A stretch of 64,000 nucleotides of DNA from positions 1-64,000 of the forward strand of contig NZ_CP090975.1 in the NCBI RefSeq assembly GCF_021513215.1, in the 5' to 3' direction. A program made the translations under genes and the position numbers. The notes under the pieces were generated by a model. It saw only the letters and a program-made list of their open reading frames with translations, did no database searches and was not told the DNA's origin. How positions within the stretch are numbered: the first letter of the stretch is position 1; the number at the start of each line of letters is the position of its first letter. Origin of the DNA: Suttonella sp. R2A3 (GTDB taxonomy: Bacteria > Pseudomonadota > Gammaproteobacteria > Cardiobacteriales > Cardiobacteriaceae). Shown here one piece after another: positions 26,428 to 37,262 of this stretch.

Positions 26428-26832
26428 ATGGATTACGAAAACGACCCCTATTTTAACGATCCAGCGCATAAGGCAGCCAATGATGTGTATAGCTTATATT
26501 TTATCGGCTGGTTGATTGGCTTTGCGGCTTTGATCATCGGCGCGATCATTGCTGAGCGTCATCGCCGGAAAAAGGAAGGCTTCATCACCAGTCATTTCGT
26601 TTTTCAGAAAACGATGGCTTGGCAATGTGCTGTTTTACTCGGTGTATGGGCGATAGCGCTGTTCGTGTATATGCATCAATTCCCTGAAGGTTGGTGGGTG
26701 ATGAAATTGGGTTTGATTGTCTCAATGATGGTGTTGCTTTGGTGGTGGTTATGGCGTAATTTCTCAGGCTATCGCTTGTTAACAAAGCGTGTGGCTATTA
26801 GCAATCCCAAAACGTGGGGGAAACCACGGTAA
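26428..26832 (+). CDS. Small inner-membrane protein with three helices
   Basis: A 134-residue protein with three hydrophobic segments (about residues 24-42, 63-82 and 89-108). A conserved-looking GFITSHFVFQKTMAW segment and a C-terminal WLWRNFSGYRLLTKRVAISNP tail recall the DUF4870-like small membrane proteins with an SHFRFQxRTFW motif. That assignment is tentative and no function is known. ATG at 26428 is chosen because AGG of the pncB end serves as ribosome site; an in-frame GTG at 26419 lies inside pncB. Confidence 0.65.
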   Translation: MDYENDPYFNDPAHKAANDVYSLYFIGWLIGFAALIIGAIIAERHRRKKEGFITSHFVFQKTMAWQCAVLLGVWAIALFVYMHQFPEGWWVMKLGLIVSMMVLLWWWLWRNFSGYRLLTKRVAISNPKTWGKPR

Positions 26833-26994
26833 TCGCCATAGATACCTTTAAAAGGGGGCAAAAATGACGAACCATTATAATTACTGCTTGCTTGAGTTAA
26901 TTAAATATAATAATCTGTAGATATTACTTTCAGTGCATAGTTTTTTTGCTGTGGTTAGCTGCGGCAGTATCAGTTCACATAATGGGAGAAAAAA

Positions 26995-28935
26995 ATGGCA
27001 GATTTGAAGCAATGTTATGACGTGCCGGAAGCGGCTGCTGAACATGCACATATTGATGCGGCAAGCTACGACAAGCTATACGCCTATTCTATTGAGAATC
27101 CCGATGCGTTTTGGGCTGAACAAGCAGAAAAACGGCTTAGCTGGTATAAAAAATGGGATAGTGTTCATAACAGTGATTTGAATGTTGGCCGTATTCGCTG
27201 GTTTGAAGGCGCAGAATTGAACGTTGCTTATAACTGTATTGATCGCCATTTGGATGAACGTGGTAAACAAACCGCGTTTATTTTTGAACACAACCAACCG
27301 GGTAAATCGTATCGTGTGAGCTATCGTGAACTACATACTCAGGTATGTAAGTTTGCCAACGTTCTAAAAAGTATGGGCGTTAAAAAAGGCGATCGAGTAT
27401 GTATTTATCTGCCGATGATCGAAGAAGCGGCGGTTGCGATGCTCGGTTGTGCACGTATTGGTGCGGTGCATTCTGTTGTATTTGGGGGCTTCTCACCAGA
27501 CGCGCTGGCCAGTCGTATTGACGATGCGCAGGCGAAAGTGGTGGTGACGTCTGATGCGGGGTATCGTGGCGATAAATTTACCCACGTTAAGCGCAGCGTT
27601 GATCAGGCATTACGTAAAACCGACATTGTTGAACATGTGATTGTCGTGCAGGTCAACAAAGAAGAGATCTATTGGCAGCAGGGGCGCGATGTGTGGTATC
27701 ACGATGTGATGCGTGATGCGTCTGCCGATTGTCCGTGTGAGCCGATGGATGCTGAAGATCCATTGTTTATTCTCTATACCTCTGGTTCAACCGGCACACC
27801 AAAAGGGGTGCTGCATACCACCGGTGGTTATTTGCTTTATGCCGCAACAACCTTTGATTACACCTTTGACTATCATGATGGTGAGGTGTACTGGTGTACG
27901 GCGGATGTGGGCTGGATTACTGGCCACAGCTACTGTGTTTATGGACCGCTCGCGAATGGCGCAACCTCGCTGATCTTTGGGGGCGTACCAAACTATCCAG
28001 ATCCTAGTCGTTTTTGGCAGGTGGTTGATGAGCACCGAGTCAATTTATTCTATACAGCGCCAACCGCGATTCGTGCCTTGATGCGTGAAGGTAATGACTT
28101 TGTTGAAAAAACCGATCGTAGCTCTTTGCGTGTGCTTGGTACGGTTGGTGAACCGATCAACCCTGAAGCCTGGCATTGGTATTATGAAGTCGTTGGTGAT
28201 GCGCGTTGTCAGATTGTTGACACCTGGTGGCAAACGGAAAATGGTGGCCATATGATCACCCCATTACCTGGTGCGACACCGCTTAAGCCGGGTTCGGCCG
28301 GTAAACCATTCTTCGGGGTGCAGCCCGCGATCTTTGATCAAGAAGGGAACGAGCTCGAAGGTAAAGCAGAAGGGGTGTTGGTCATCAAACAAGATTGGCC
28401 GGGGATGATGCGCACCGTATGGGGCGATCACGAGCGCTTTATGCAAACCTATTTAAGCACCTACCCTGGAACGTATTTCACAGGCGATGGCGCGCGTCGC
28501 GATGAAGACGGCTATTATTGGATTACCGGACGTGTGGATGATGTGCTTAACGTGTCGGGTCACCGTCTTGGAACAGCCGAGATCGAAAGCGCTTTGGTGT
28601 TGCATAATGCGGTAGCAGAAGCGGCAATTGTTGGGTATCCACATGATATTAAGGGGCAGGGTATTTACGCCTATGTCACGCTGATGAATGATGCCGAGCC
28701 TTCTGATGCACTGAAAAACGAATTGGTGAAATTCGTGCGTAAAGAAATGGGGCCAATTGTCAGCTTGGATGTCGTCCAATGGGCGCCATCGCTGCCGAAA
28801 ACCCGCTCAGGGAAAATCATGCGCCGTATTTTGCGTAAAATCGCCGCGAATGAAATTGATTCATTAGGTGATACCTCAACTCTTGCAGAACCGCAGGTGG
28901 TTGAAGATCTCATAGAGAATCGAGCGAATCGCTAA
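26995..28935 (+). CDS. acs: Acetyl-CoA synthetase
   Basis: Acs activates acetate to acetyl-CoA through acetyl-AMP. The 646-residue protein has the AMP-forming signature [20 protein letters not shown], the adenine-binding [11 protein letters not shown], the hinge region [20 protein letters not shown] and [19 protein letters not shown]. The C-terminal acetylation/catalytic lysine is in [11 protein letters not shown] (Lys607, equivalent to Lys609 of Salmonella). A GGGAG ribosome site precedes the ATG and a strong terminator follows. It appears to be a single-gene unit. Confidence 0.97.
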   Translation: MADLKQCYDVPEAAAEHAHIDAASYDKLYAYSIENPDAFWAEQAEKRLSWYKKWDSVHNSDLNVGRIRWFEGAELNVAYNCIDRHLDERGKQTAFIFEHNQPGKSYRVSYRELHTQVCKFANVLKSMGVKKGDRVCIYLPMIEEAAVAMLGCARIGAVHSVVFGGFSPDALASRIDDAQAKVVVTSDAGYRGDKFTHVKRSVDQALRKTDIVEHVIVVQVNKEEIYWQQGRDVWYHDVMRDASADCPCEPMDAEDPLFILYTSGSTGTPKGVLHTTGGYLLYAATTFDYTFDYHDGEVYWCTADVGWITGHSYCVYGPLANGATSLIFGGVPNYPDPSRFWQVVDEHRVNLFYTAPTAIRALMREGNDFVEKTDRSSLRVLGTVGEPINPEAWHWYYEVVGDARCQIVDTWWQTENGGHMITPLPGATPLKPGSAGKPFFGVQPAIFDQEGNELEGKAEGVLVIKQDWPGMMRTVWGDHERFMQTYLSTYPGTYFTGDGARRDEDGYYWITGRVDDVLNVSGHRLGTAEIESALVLHNAVAEAAIVGYPHDIKGQGIYAYVTLMNDAEPSDALKNELVKFVRKEMGPIVSLDVVQWAPSLPKTRSGKIMRRILRKIAANEIDSLGDTSTLAEPQVVEDLIENRANR

Positions 28936-28950
28936 TTGCTAATCGCATTA

Positions 28951-28980
28951 AAAGCCGACAGTGACCCTGTCGGCTTTTTT
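28951..28980 (+). terminator. Rho-independent terminator of acs
   Basis: Stem AAGCCGACAG (28952-28961) pairs perfectly with CTGTCGGCTT (28967-28976) around a 5-base loop, followed by a T-run, 15 bases after the acs stop. Confidence 0.9.
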
Positions 28981-28990
28981 GTGTTTAGGC

Positions 28991-29019
28991 TTATGATACT
29001 TATGATTTTATGGTATAAA
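28991..29019 (+). promoter_or_regulatory. Possible promoter of the alpha-2-macroglobulin gene
   Basis: TATAAA at 29014-29019 with TTATGA at 28991-28996 and 17-base spacing. The -35 element is a weak match. It falls between the acs terminator and the next start, 34 bases before the ATG. Confidence 0.35.
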
Positions 29020-29053
29020 TAAAACCTATCGCTGCTATTTACCGGAGAATCCC

Positions 29054-32000
29054 ATGAAACGTTGGTTATTATTGCTGGTTGCTGTGTTGAGTACACCAAT
29101 AACAATAGGAGCGCCAGCTTGGGATGACGCGACACTCGAAAAATCCAAGCAGCAGGTGGCTGATGAAATCAACCAAGCGATTGCTGGGGAAAATCCATGG
29201 GAAGTTGCTGGTATTGATGTTATAGAGTTCTACAACATTCGCAGGATGATGCGCTTTGCCCATTCCCCACAGCGCTATGCTAATCTGAATAATAATTCAG
29301 AGGTATTCGTTGAAATTATTGATGGCTTGGATTTTTGGTCGTCTCAGGAACGTATCCCTTACCTCTATCAATTACAACAATCAACCAGTGGCGCTGCTTA
29401 CGTCAAAAATAGTTTTTTATTGTATGAGAATATATTACGGGCAGACGAAGACAATGCACCCTATGTTTTTGCCGGATTAAGGCAGCTACAAAAACATCCA
29501 CAGTGGGATAATGATCACGATGAAGATCGCTATAATGAGTTATTCCGCAATTATGGCTTTTATTTAGACGATGTTGACGTCGATCGCAGTCAGGATGCGC
29601 CGGAAATTTGTCTGCGATTTAGCTTAACTGTGCGCGGCAAGCCAGCCGAATTTTGGAAAAAATCTATTCGCATTTCCCCGGATATTACCGATAGTGGCCG
29701 TTATCAAGGTGACGTTTTGTGCTATCGAGGGGAATATCAAACCGAATATAGCTTAGACTTAGATAGCGCGCTGCAAAGTACGAACTTACTGGAATTAGGA
29801 CGAGAAGAAAATCGGGTTGTCAGTAGCGGTAACCGAGATCCTATGGTTCGGTTTGCCCAGCGGGGGAAAACGCTTAACTTGGATGGTGCGCGTAATATTG
29901 CGATCAGCAGCAGCAATGTTGACCAGGTTGATGTGACATTATGGCTCATTCCTGCCAATAACCTGGCCAATTCTGACTTGACGGATGCCTTAGAAGACCC
30001 AGAGTATTATGGGAAGTTTCATGAATGGTATTATCTTAATGAACATGCCAGCAAGCTCTTCGAGGGGCATTTTAATGTTGTAGGTGAACCAAACAGTATC
30101 ATCACCAGTAATTTGTCTTTTGACGAGATGGTTCCTGCCGATCAGCAGCGGGCCGGTATTTATGTGCTGCATATTAATAATGGCAGTGATGGCTATGATA
30201 GCTTACAGGTGATTGGTTTTACTGCCAGCCGTTATGGTATGACAGCGTATCGTAGTGATGATGGATTGTGGGTGGAAGTACGTGAATTAAGTACGACAAA
30301 ACCAGTTAAAGGTCAAGAAGTTACGCTTTATGGGTATAACAATGCCATTCTTGGTACAGCGGTCACCGATAGCCAGGGTATGGCGCAATTTAGTCGTGCG
30401 CAAGTTCAAGGGGAGGCAGGCGACCGCCCAAGCCATGTGCTGGCGATTGATGAACAAAATCTGACCTATCTCAATGTTCGCGGTGGTGGTTTTGATTTAT
30501 CGGATAAGGGGTTAGGTGGCGCTTATGATACTTCGCCACTGATGCATTGGAGTTGGATTGAGCGTGGCGTGTATCGACCTGATGATACCTTGCATGCCTT
30601 GTGGCTGATCAAAAAAGACAATCTGCAGCCTTACACAGAAACCCCATTATGGCTGAAATTACGTCGTCCTGATGGGGTGGTGGTTGAAAGCCAGGCGCTA
30701 CCGGCAAATGAATTTGGCCGTTATAGCTATGAACACACCTTTAGTCCTGCGGCGAGTCAGGGTGAATGGTCATTAGAACTCATGTTGGGTAAAGATGGTG
30801 CGTTGATTAGTCGTGATAGCGTGATTGTTGATGCGATTGTGCCGCGGCAAATTGAGGCCAGCTTAGACAGCGAGCAAACGCCGCATGCCCATCAGCCATT
30901 CATGGCGCAATTGCAAGCAGATTGGTTATACGGTGCACCCGCTGAAGGGCTATTATTCAGTGGTGATTACCGTATTAATGCGACAGGTTTGGAAGATCCT
31001 GCGTGGCAGGATTGGCAAATTGGCTTGCATGATGAAAGTGTTGATCCGAGCTGGACAGATTTAGACGATGGGGAGACCAATAATGAAGGTCAGTGGTCGG
31101 TAGCGATTGATAATCTAGAGATACCTATGGTTTCCAAACCGCTGTATCTCACTATCAATGGAGACGTTAAGCCACTAAGCGGGCAGAATATTCCCGTTGA
31201 ATATGGCGCACCAATTACTCGTGATGAGCCCTATATTGCGTTAAAGGTTGACGATAAGCTGGCCAGTTTTGCAGCGGTTGATGATCAAGGTGAATTACAA
31301 ACAGCCAAGCTGGCGGTTGCTTTGTACCGACTCTACTACGACTATTATTGGTATCGTAGCAATGACCGTTGGTATTATCAGCGAAATGTCACGCGTGAAA
31401 CGGTTAAAAACTGGGGCGTGCAACTCAATCCTGGGGAACAAGAGCAGTTAGAACTTCCCATTGATGATGGCACGTACTTGCTCGAAGCACTTGGCGAAAC
31501 GCCAGCGATTGCCGCGAGTATCCCAATTAGCTTTGGACGTTGGCGGAGCGATAATCCACAAGATACTGGCCCTGAACGTATCACGATAGAAAGCGAACAA
31601 ACACACTATCAGGATGGTGATAAGGTTAAAGTTCGCTTACAAGCACCATTTGATGGTCTAGGCAGCGTGCATATTGCCAGTGATGAGATTATCGAGACTG
31701 AGCAAGTGAACTTCAAAGATGGCGTGGCTGAGCTTACGATACGTTGGCGTGATGATTGGCAACGCGGCATTTGGTTGCTTGCCAGCGCTTGGAATCAAGA
31801 ACAAGACGCGATTGGTAATCATCGTGCGGTAGGTTTATTGTGGCTTGGCGATAAGTTAGAAGCGCAAACACTAGCGCCTAAAATTTATGCACCTGCCGAG
31901 GTGGATGACCCAACCCAGCCATTTACAGTGCGTGTTCAGGTGCCCGATGCCTCAAGTGGCACGCAAGTTAATATTGCTGTGATCGATGATGGACTTTACC

Positions 32001-34230
32001 AACTTGCCCGCGATACTTTTAGCGATCCATTAGACGCCTTTTTTGGTAAGAAGTGGTTTAACCTTGCGTTTTATGATGTGTGGGGTGCTGTCATTCAGCA
32101 GGTTGAAGCGCGCGAAGCAGCCCTGCGCAGTGGGGCAGGCGATGAGGCAGCAGATGCACTCGCTGGTGCTAATGCGGCACTGCCAGATGTTGATGTTGAT
32201 TTGATCAGTCATTGGTCGGGTCCGATGACGGTTGATAGCGATGGAAATGTGGCGTTCACCATCGACTTACCGCAAGAGTTTAATGGTCGTCTGCGCATTA
32301 TGGCAGCCGCATTTAATGGCGAACAAGCCGGGTATACGCAGCAAACCTCAACGGTTAAAGCACCACTGGTTGCCACTATATACACCCCTCGTTATGTTAA
32401 TGAAGGCGACCAAGGCGAGCTTAGTCTGCGCTTACATAATACGACAGGGGAAGAGCAGTCCTATGGCTACACACTGATTAGTGATGGTGGGATGCAATTC
32501 AGCCATGATCCAGCAATGCAAAATATTACCTTGGCTGCGGATCAGCGCGAAACGTTAACTTTCCCCTATACGGTAACGACAGGTAGCCATGATATTGATC
32601 TGACTGTAGATGTCAGTAGTGAACAACGCGATTATCGATTGAAGCGCCGTGTGAGTTTGCGGCCGTTGAGCTTGCCGCAACGTCAGCAGCGTTATATCGC
32701 CTTGGACGGTATGGTTGAAGAGCTTGTTAGCGTTGCAGATTCAGCAAAAATCAGCACCCAGCAACTGCCTTGGTCGAGCAATGAGTTAAGCGATGCGTTG
32801 ACCGATTATCCGTATTATTGTAATGAGCAAATTAGTGCGAAAATTAGCGGTGCGCTATTAAATTTGGATGATCGTGAGTCGTTAAATGCGCTTATAGCAC
32901 GTCTGCAAAACCGACAGAATTATGATGGCGGGTTTGATTTGTGGGGCTATAGTGGTAGTGAACTGCCTTTGAGTGTTTTTGTTACCGATATGCTCTGGCA
33001 AAGTGAAAAAGCGCTTGAACGGCAAAGTACGACGCTGACCCGATCCTTAGATTATTTGCAACTCTATACGCAAAGATCTAATGATAATGCCTTGATTGAT
33101 AGCGATGTTGCTTACAGCCATTATGTGTTGGCGCGCGCGGATTATCCTAATCAGGGGTCGTTGATTCGCTATAGTGAGCAATTATCACGACCATTACCAG
33201 ATACTGCGGCAAGCTATGAACTCGCTTTGGCGTTATTGGCCCATGGTGAGGAAAACCGTGCTTTAGCGGTATTGGGTGATGTGGCATCTGGTGTGGATGA
33301 AGCAAGTACACCATACTTCTTAAATTCGTTGAGCTATGGCCTGCGGACCTTGATGCGCTTATACGAGCTGACCGATCATCCGCAAATCCAAAGTAAGTCA
33401 AGTGTGCTTGATGAATTGCTTACTCGTCGCGAACAACTCGCTAGACAGTTAATGAGCGACCTTAATCGCTACTCATACTACGATACGCAAAGTATGGCTT
33501 GGATGGCGCAAATCAGTGCGTTGGTGCAAAAAAATCCGCTGGTGTGAATCATGGCGTCTCTGTGGATGGACAAGGGATATCAGCGCAAGGCATTCCTGTT
33601 GCACCAGGGGAATATCGCCTGGCCAACGCCAGCGATCAGGTGCAGTATGTAACGATTAATGAACTGGTTACGCCTGATCCAGATGGTGTTATTGGCGGCG
33701 GTTTTGACGTTGAAATTAGTTACTATGATGAAGATGGTTATGAACTCGATGGCGATGTGTTGCCGCTTAATGAAACGATTTTGGTGCGTGTGACGATCAC
33801 ACGAGATCCAGATTGGACCTTATATGGCGGACAAATACTCTTTGTCTATCCGTTTATTGCTGGTATCAATGCGCCAACGCTAAATGAGAGTGGGTTACTC
33901 AGAGCGTATCAAGATAGTGAGTGGTACGAAGATCTCGATTGGCCTGTGATGGAAGAAAACCGCGATGATCGCCATATTGCCGCCTTTGATGTGTATGCTG
34001 ACCAAGAGGTAATCAACCATGCCTTTACCTTCCGTACCACGCGTGCCGGGAACTGGCGTGCTCCAGGCTATAGCGTGGAGAATATGTATGATCCATCGCA
34101 ACGTATTCGCTACGGAGCGCAAACCTGGCAGATTGAAGCACGTGCTGCAGATGGTGCTCAAGCGGTAGATGACGCTGCAGAAGCGGTAGAGGAACCGGCA
34201 GCGATTGAACTGGAGTCATTAAGTCAATAA
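29054..34230 (+). CDS. Bacterial alpha-2-macroglobulin with thioester motif, frameshifted near the 3' end
   Basis: A giant periplasmic protease-trap homologue. MKRWLLLLVAVLSTPITIGA is a signal peptide without a lipobox cysteine. Repeated beta-rich macroglobulin domains fill the N-terminal 1,100 residues. YYCNEQ carries the reactive CxEQ thioester (Cys1256, Gln1259) within an alpha-helical thioester domain, and a beta-rich receptor-like domain follows. The frame breaks at the A7 run 33528-33534. One added A joins it to GVNHGVSVDGQG and the remaining 230 residues, about 1,725 in total. Family members inhibit host proteases by methylamine-sensitive trapping. No penicillin-binding protein 1C gene is adjacent, unlike E. 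coli yfhM. Confidence 0.88.
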
Positions 34231-34335
34231 GTCAGCATTGGCTTAACGCGAGATTCGCTTGATAGCTGCTTGCTCTATCAAGGGTAAGTGGCATCGGAGA
34301 CTGTGTTTAATGCTGCTGATTAGGCAGACGCAGAC

Positions 34336-34364
34336 AAAAAAGGCCACAAACTGTGGCCTTTTTT
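34336..34364. terminator. Bidirectional Rho-independent terminator
   Basis: AAAAAAGGCCACA and TGTGGCCTTTTTT are perfect 13-base arms around three bases. Lying between the convergent macroglobulin and small membrane protein genes, it can stop transcription from either side. Confidence 0.88.
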
Positions 34365-34408
34365 GCTGAGATAATGTCAGGGTTATCTGCCTAGGTTAGA
34401 AGGCATGG

Positions 34409-34852
34409 TTATTTGCGCCGACCGAGTAAAATGCCAACAATCGCTGCGGCAAGCAAGGCTTTACCTTGATGGTCACGCAAGGTTTTTTGTATCTGCGCCC
34501 CCATCTCTTGAGCTTGGCCTTTAACTTGCTGAGTAAAGTCATCAACTTGGTCGAGAGAGGATTGTAACGCGCTTTTTCGTTTATGACGGTATCGTGCAAT
34601 AGCGACTATAATCAGTATCAACACAGCGATACCCGCAAAGCCAGCAGCAAAGATCAGGTGGGCATAAAGCGCACCATACTCACTGATTAACCAAGTGTGT
34701 GCGCCAATCAGTAAAAATATAACCGCTATTAACAGCAGTAACCCGGCCAAGATGCGCCAAAGTATATATTTAGGCTTACTGTTTTGTGAACCAGCTTTTA
34801 AGCCTAATTGTAATAGGTGCTTAATAAGCAATGGGTTGAGTAAGAACTTCAT
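34409..34852 (-). CDS. Small membrane protein downstream of a YqjD-like gene
   Basis: A 147-residue protein with two central hydrophobic helices (about residues 33-51 and 62-85), a charged amphipathic stretch (QSSLDQVDDFTQQVKGQAQEMG), and a short C-terminal GKALLAAAIVGILLGRRK segment that resembles YqjD-type anchors. The start codon directly follows the stop of the YqjD-like gene. E. coli has the comparable pair yqjD-yqjE, but I cannot show that this is YqjE. No function can be assigned. Confidence 0.6.
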   Translation of the reverse strand: MKFLLNPLLIKHLLQLGLKAGSQNSKPKYILWRILAGLLLLIAVIFLLIGAHTWLISEYGALYAHLIFAAGFAGIAVLILIIVAIARYRHKRKSALQSSLDQVDDFTQQVKGQAQEMGAQIQKTLRDHQGKALLAAAIVGILLGRRK

Positions 34853-35149
34853 TTATCGGCGGGTTAAAAAGCCAATAAAGAAGCCAATCCCGGCAACCAC
34901 GGCGAGACTCTGCCAAGGTTTGTCGCGAATACATTGATCGAGTGAATCGACACCGTCGTTAACGTAATCGCGCGCTTGTGCGTAGTACTCCTGACTTTCA
35001 GCGCTGAGTTCATCCCACGCTTGTTTTGCGCGTGATTCTAATTCATCACTTTTCTGTTCGGCGAGCGATTTTAAGCTCTTGCTGATGTCTGAAAAATCTT
35101 TACGTAATGCTTTGATTTCGCTTTCGAGTTGTTCAACACGTTTATCCAT
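34853..35149 (-). CDS. YqjD/ElaB family membrane protein (DUF883-like)
   Basis: A 98-residue protein. The N-terminal 75 residues form a long charged coiled-coil helix (VEQLESEIKALRKDFSDISK). DKPWQSLAVVAGIGFFIGFLTRR follows, the C-terminal glycine-rich anchor diagnostic of the ElaB/YqjD/YgaM family. E. coli YqjD is a stationary-phase inner-membrane protein that associates with ribosomes. A ribosome site (AGGAG) precedes the ATG. The stop is followed at once by the start of the next membrane protein gene. Confidence 0.8.
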   Translation of the reverse strand: MDKRVEQLESEIKALRKDFSDISKSLKSLAEQKSDELESRAKQAWDELSAESQEYYAQARDYVNDGVDSLDQCIRDKPWQSLAVVAGIGFFIGFLTRR

Positions 35150-35237
35150 GAGCTACTCCTTGTTTAATGGATATGAGCTAGTCTAATGACTATAGCATCG
35201 GCTAACACATACTAAAATAATATGACTAAAAATAAAT

Positions 35238-35684
35238 CTATCCCAGCATAGCAAGTACATGGGCAACCATTGCGCCGGCAGTCAATTGCCAACGCAGGCT
35301 GCGATACCAGGCAAAGCGGCTGATGCCACGATAAGTGCGGTATTCAATAAACCACTGGCCTAAATAGCCGGCGAGTAATAGTAAAATGCCGAGTCCTGGC
35401 CATTGCAGGCCCAACAATAACGCGATAAAGGCGAAGAGCATAAAGCTATTGCTCCAGATGGCTAACTTAACCGGCTCTTTCGCTTGATCACGATAAATAG
35501 CTTTGCCCCACAAACTGCCACTTAAAAAACTCAGTATCAGTGCGCTGTAGCTAATAAAGTAATCTACAGTGGGGCGGCCCCATAACTGGTCACTAGCTGC
35601 AGAAGTGATAGCAAGGACAAGCATCAGCGCTAATCCAGCGTAGCCGAGATAACGGTCGATATTGGCTAAAGGAGAAGTGGTCAT
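35238..35684 (-). CDS. DUF3429-type integral membrane protein
   Basis: A 148-residue protein with five hydrophobic segments. The layout matches the DUF3429 family: an N-terminal helix (YLGYAGLALMLVLAI), SYSALILSFLSGSLWG in the middle, a tandem LLGLQWPGLGILLLLAGYLGQW, and the basic segment YRTYRGISRFAWYRSLRWQLT before the last helix. Function is unknown. It appears as a single gene upstream of the YqjD-like pair, with an AGGAGC ribosome site. Confidence 0.72.
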   Translation of the reverse strand: MTTSPLANIDRYLGYAGLALMLVLAITSAASDQLWGRPTVDYFISYSALILSFLSGSLWGKAIYRDQAKEPVKLAIWSNSFMLFAFIALLLGLQWPGLGILLLLAGYLGQWFIEYRTYRGISRFAWYRSLRWQLTAGAMVAHVLAMLG

Positions 35685-35878
35685 AGTGATGCTCCTTGAA
35701 TAGTGAGTGGCAGGAGAACGCTCAATGGCAGCATAGCAGCACGTTTTCTGATGGCGTTATTTCCTCACGTTCAGTATAGGATTATCGAGAAAATATGTCG
35801 AGTGGCATGCTCTGTGGTGCGCCATTTCAATGCGTGAACGGCTGCGTGAATGGAAGGATTTATTGATAAATGTTAGCG

Positions 35879-37249
35879 TTAGCGTTTGCGTCTTTTTGCA
35901 GCACTGAGAATATGCATCGCCTCTCGATATTTGGCGACGGTGCGACGGGCAAGGGGTTGGCCTTCTTGAGCCAGCTGATCGGCAATGCTTTGATCGCTCA
36001 ATGGCTTGCTTTCATTTTCCCCTTCAATAATTTCGCGGATTCTCGCTTTAACAGCGGTCGCGGAGCTATCAGCGCCTTGATCGGTTGATAACGTTGCCGA
36101 GAAAAAGTGACGTAATTCAAAAATGCCACGCTTACAGTGTAAAAACTTGCCATTAACTGCACGTGAGACGGTTGATTCGTGCAGTTCAAGCATGTCAGCA
36201 ACCTGCGCACGCGTCAGCGGTCGCATCGCGATATCCCCTTGTTGGAAGAAATCTTGCTGCATACCCACAATGACGCCGGCGACTCGGCGGATGGTATCCT
36301 GGCGCTTTTCAATCGCATTAAGAAACCATTTAGCTTCGTTTAATTGCGATTGAATCAGGGTTTTTTCTTGAGCGCTTTCGCTGACAAGGCTGGCATAAGT
36401 TTGATTGATGTTCGGGGTGCGGTAGTACTGCTTGTGCTCGGCAATATAACTGATGCCACCTTTTTCCTGCACGAAAATTTCTGGCTCAACATAGGTGGTC
36501 GGTGGTGGTGCGTAGGTTTCAGCCGGTGATGGGTTGAGGCTGCGTAACAGCGCAAGTGCACCATCAAAGGCTTGATCGCTCAGCGATAAGCGCTTTTTAA
36601 CCATGCTTGGGTCTTGGCCAATATAGGCAAAATAACGCCGCATGATCAGCTTGAGCGTTTCTAGATGGGGGGTGTTTTTCGCGAGCGCATCAATTTGTAA
36701 GTGCATACATTCTTCAAGATTGCGTGCGCCAATGCCTGAAGGGGTGCATTGCTGTATGGCTGACAATGCTTCCTTGAAGATGACTTCTTTGATCTGGTGT
36801 GATTTAGCCATCATCGTAAGATCGGCGCGACAATAGCCGTCTTCATCGAGCACATAAATGAGAATGATTGCTGCAAGTTGCACGCGCTCATCGAGCATCA
36901 TAATGCTTAATTGTTCGCTTAGATGTTCTTCGAGCGATGGGCTATAAGGGGTAATTTGACCGCTATCAAAGGCTTCGGCAGGGGTTGTGTATTGTGACCA
37001 GTCATCATCTTGCCATTGTTCATCAAGCGCACTATCAAGTGGCGGTTCCTCGTCATCACCAACATCAGGCTCGTTCACGATTTCGTCAAACTCATCTTCC
37101 ACCTCAAGCATAAAATTTTGTTCAAGCATGGTGGTGATGTTTTGTTTGAGCTCAACATGGTTCATGTTGAGAATACCAATAGCTTGCTGCAACTGTGGCG
37201 TTAAGGCCAGTTGCTGTTTGAGTTTGAGGGAAAGATTTTGGCTATTCAC
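35879..37249 (-). CDS. rpoN: RNA polymerase sigma-54 factor
   Basis: Sigma-54 directs RNA polymerase to -24/-12 promoters activated by enhancer-binding proteins. The 456-residue protein has the glutamine-rich region I (LSLKLKQQLALTPQLQQAIGILNM), an acidic region II, the core-binding domain, a helix-turn-helix (MRPLTRAQVADMLELHESTVSRAVNGKF) and the diagnostic RpoN box ARRTVAKYRE near residues 434-443. It follows lptB by 13 bases in the conserved lptCAB-rpoN order. The hpf and PTS-Ntr genes that usually follow rpoN are not here. Confidence 0.97.
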   Translation of the reverse strand: MNSQNLSLKLKQQLALTPQLQQAIGILNMNHVELKQNITTMLEQNFMLEVEDEFDEIVNEPDVGDDEEPPLDSALDEQWQDDDWSQYTTPAEAFDSGQITPYSPSLEEHLSEQLSIMMLDERVQLAAIILIYVLDEDGYCRADLTMMAKSHQIKEVIFKEALSAIQQCTPSGIGARNLEECMHLQIDALAKNTPHLETLKLIMRRYFAYIGQDPSMVKKRLSLSDQAFDGALALLRSLNPSPAETYAPPPTTYVEPEIFVQEKGGISYIAEHKQYYRTPNINQTYASLVSESAQEKTLIQSQLNEAKWFLNAIEKRQDTIRRVAGVIVGMQQDFFQQGDIAMRPLTRAQVADMLELHESTVSRAVNGKFLHCKRGIFELRHFFSATLSTDQGADSSATAVKARIREIIEGENESKPLSDQSIADQLAQEGQPLARRTVAKYREAMHILSAAKRRKR

Positions 37250-37262
37250 GTCATCATTCGGC

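Noticed and set aside
32030-32212. Minus-strand ORFs inside the macroglobulin gene
   Set aside because: They mirror a strongly coding plus strand and have no start signals.
1183-33534. Programmed ribosomal frameshifting as a shared device
   Set aside because: No slippery heptamer plus downstream structure is shared, and all sites are plain homopolymers missing one base. I keep sequencing error as first choice.
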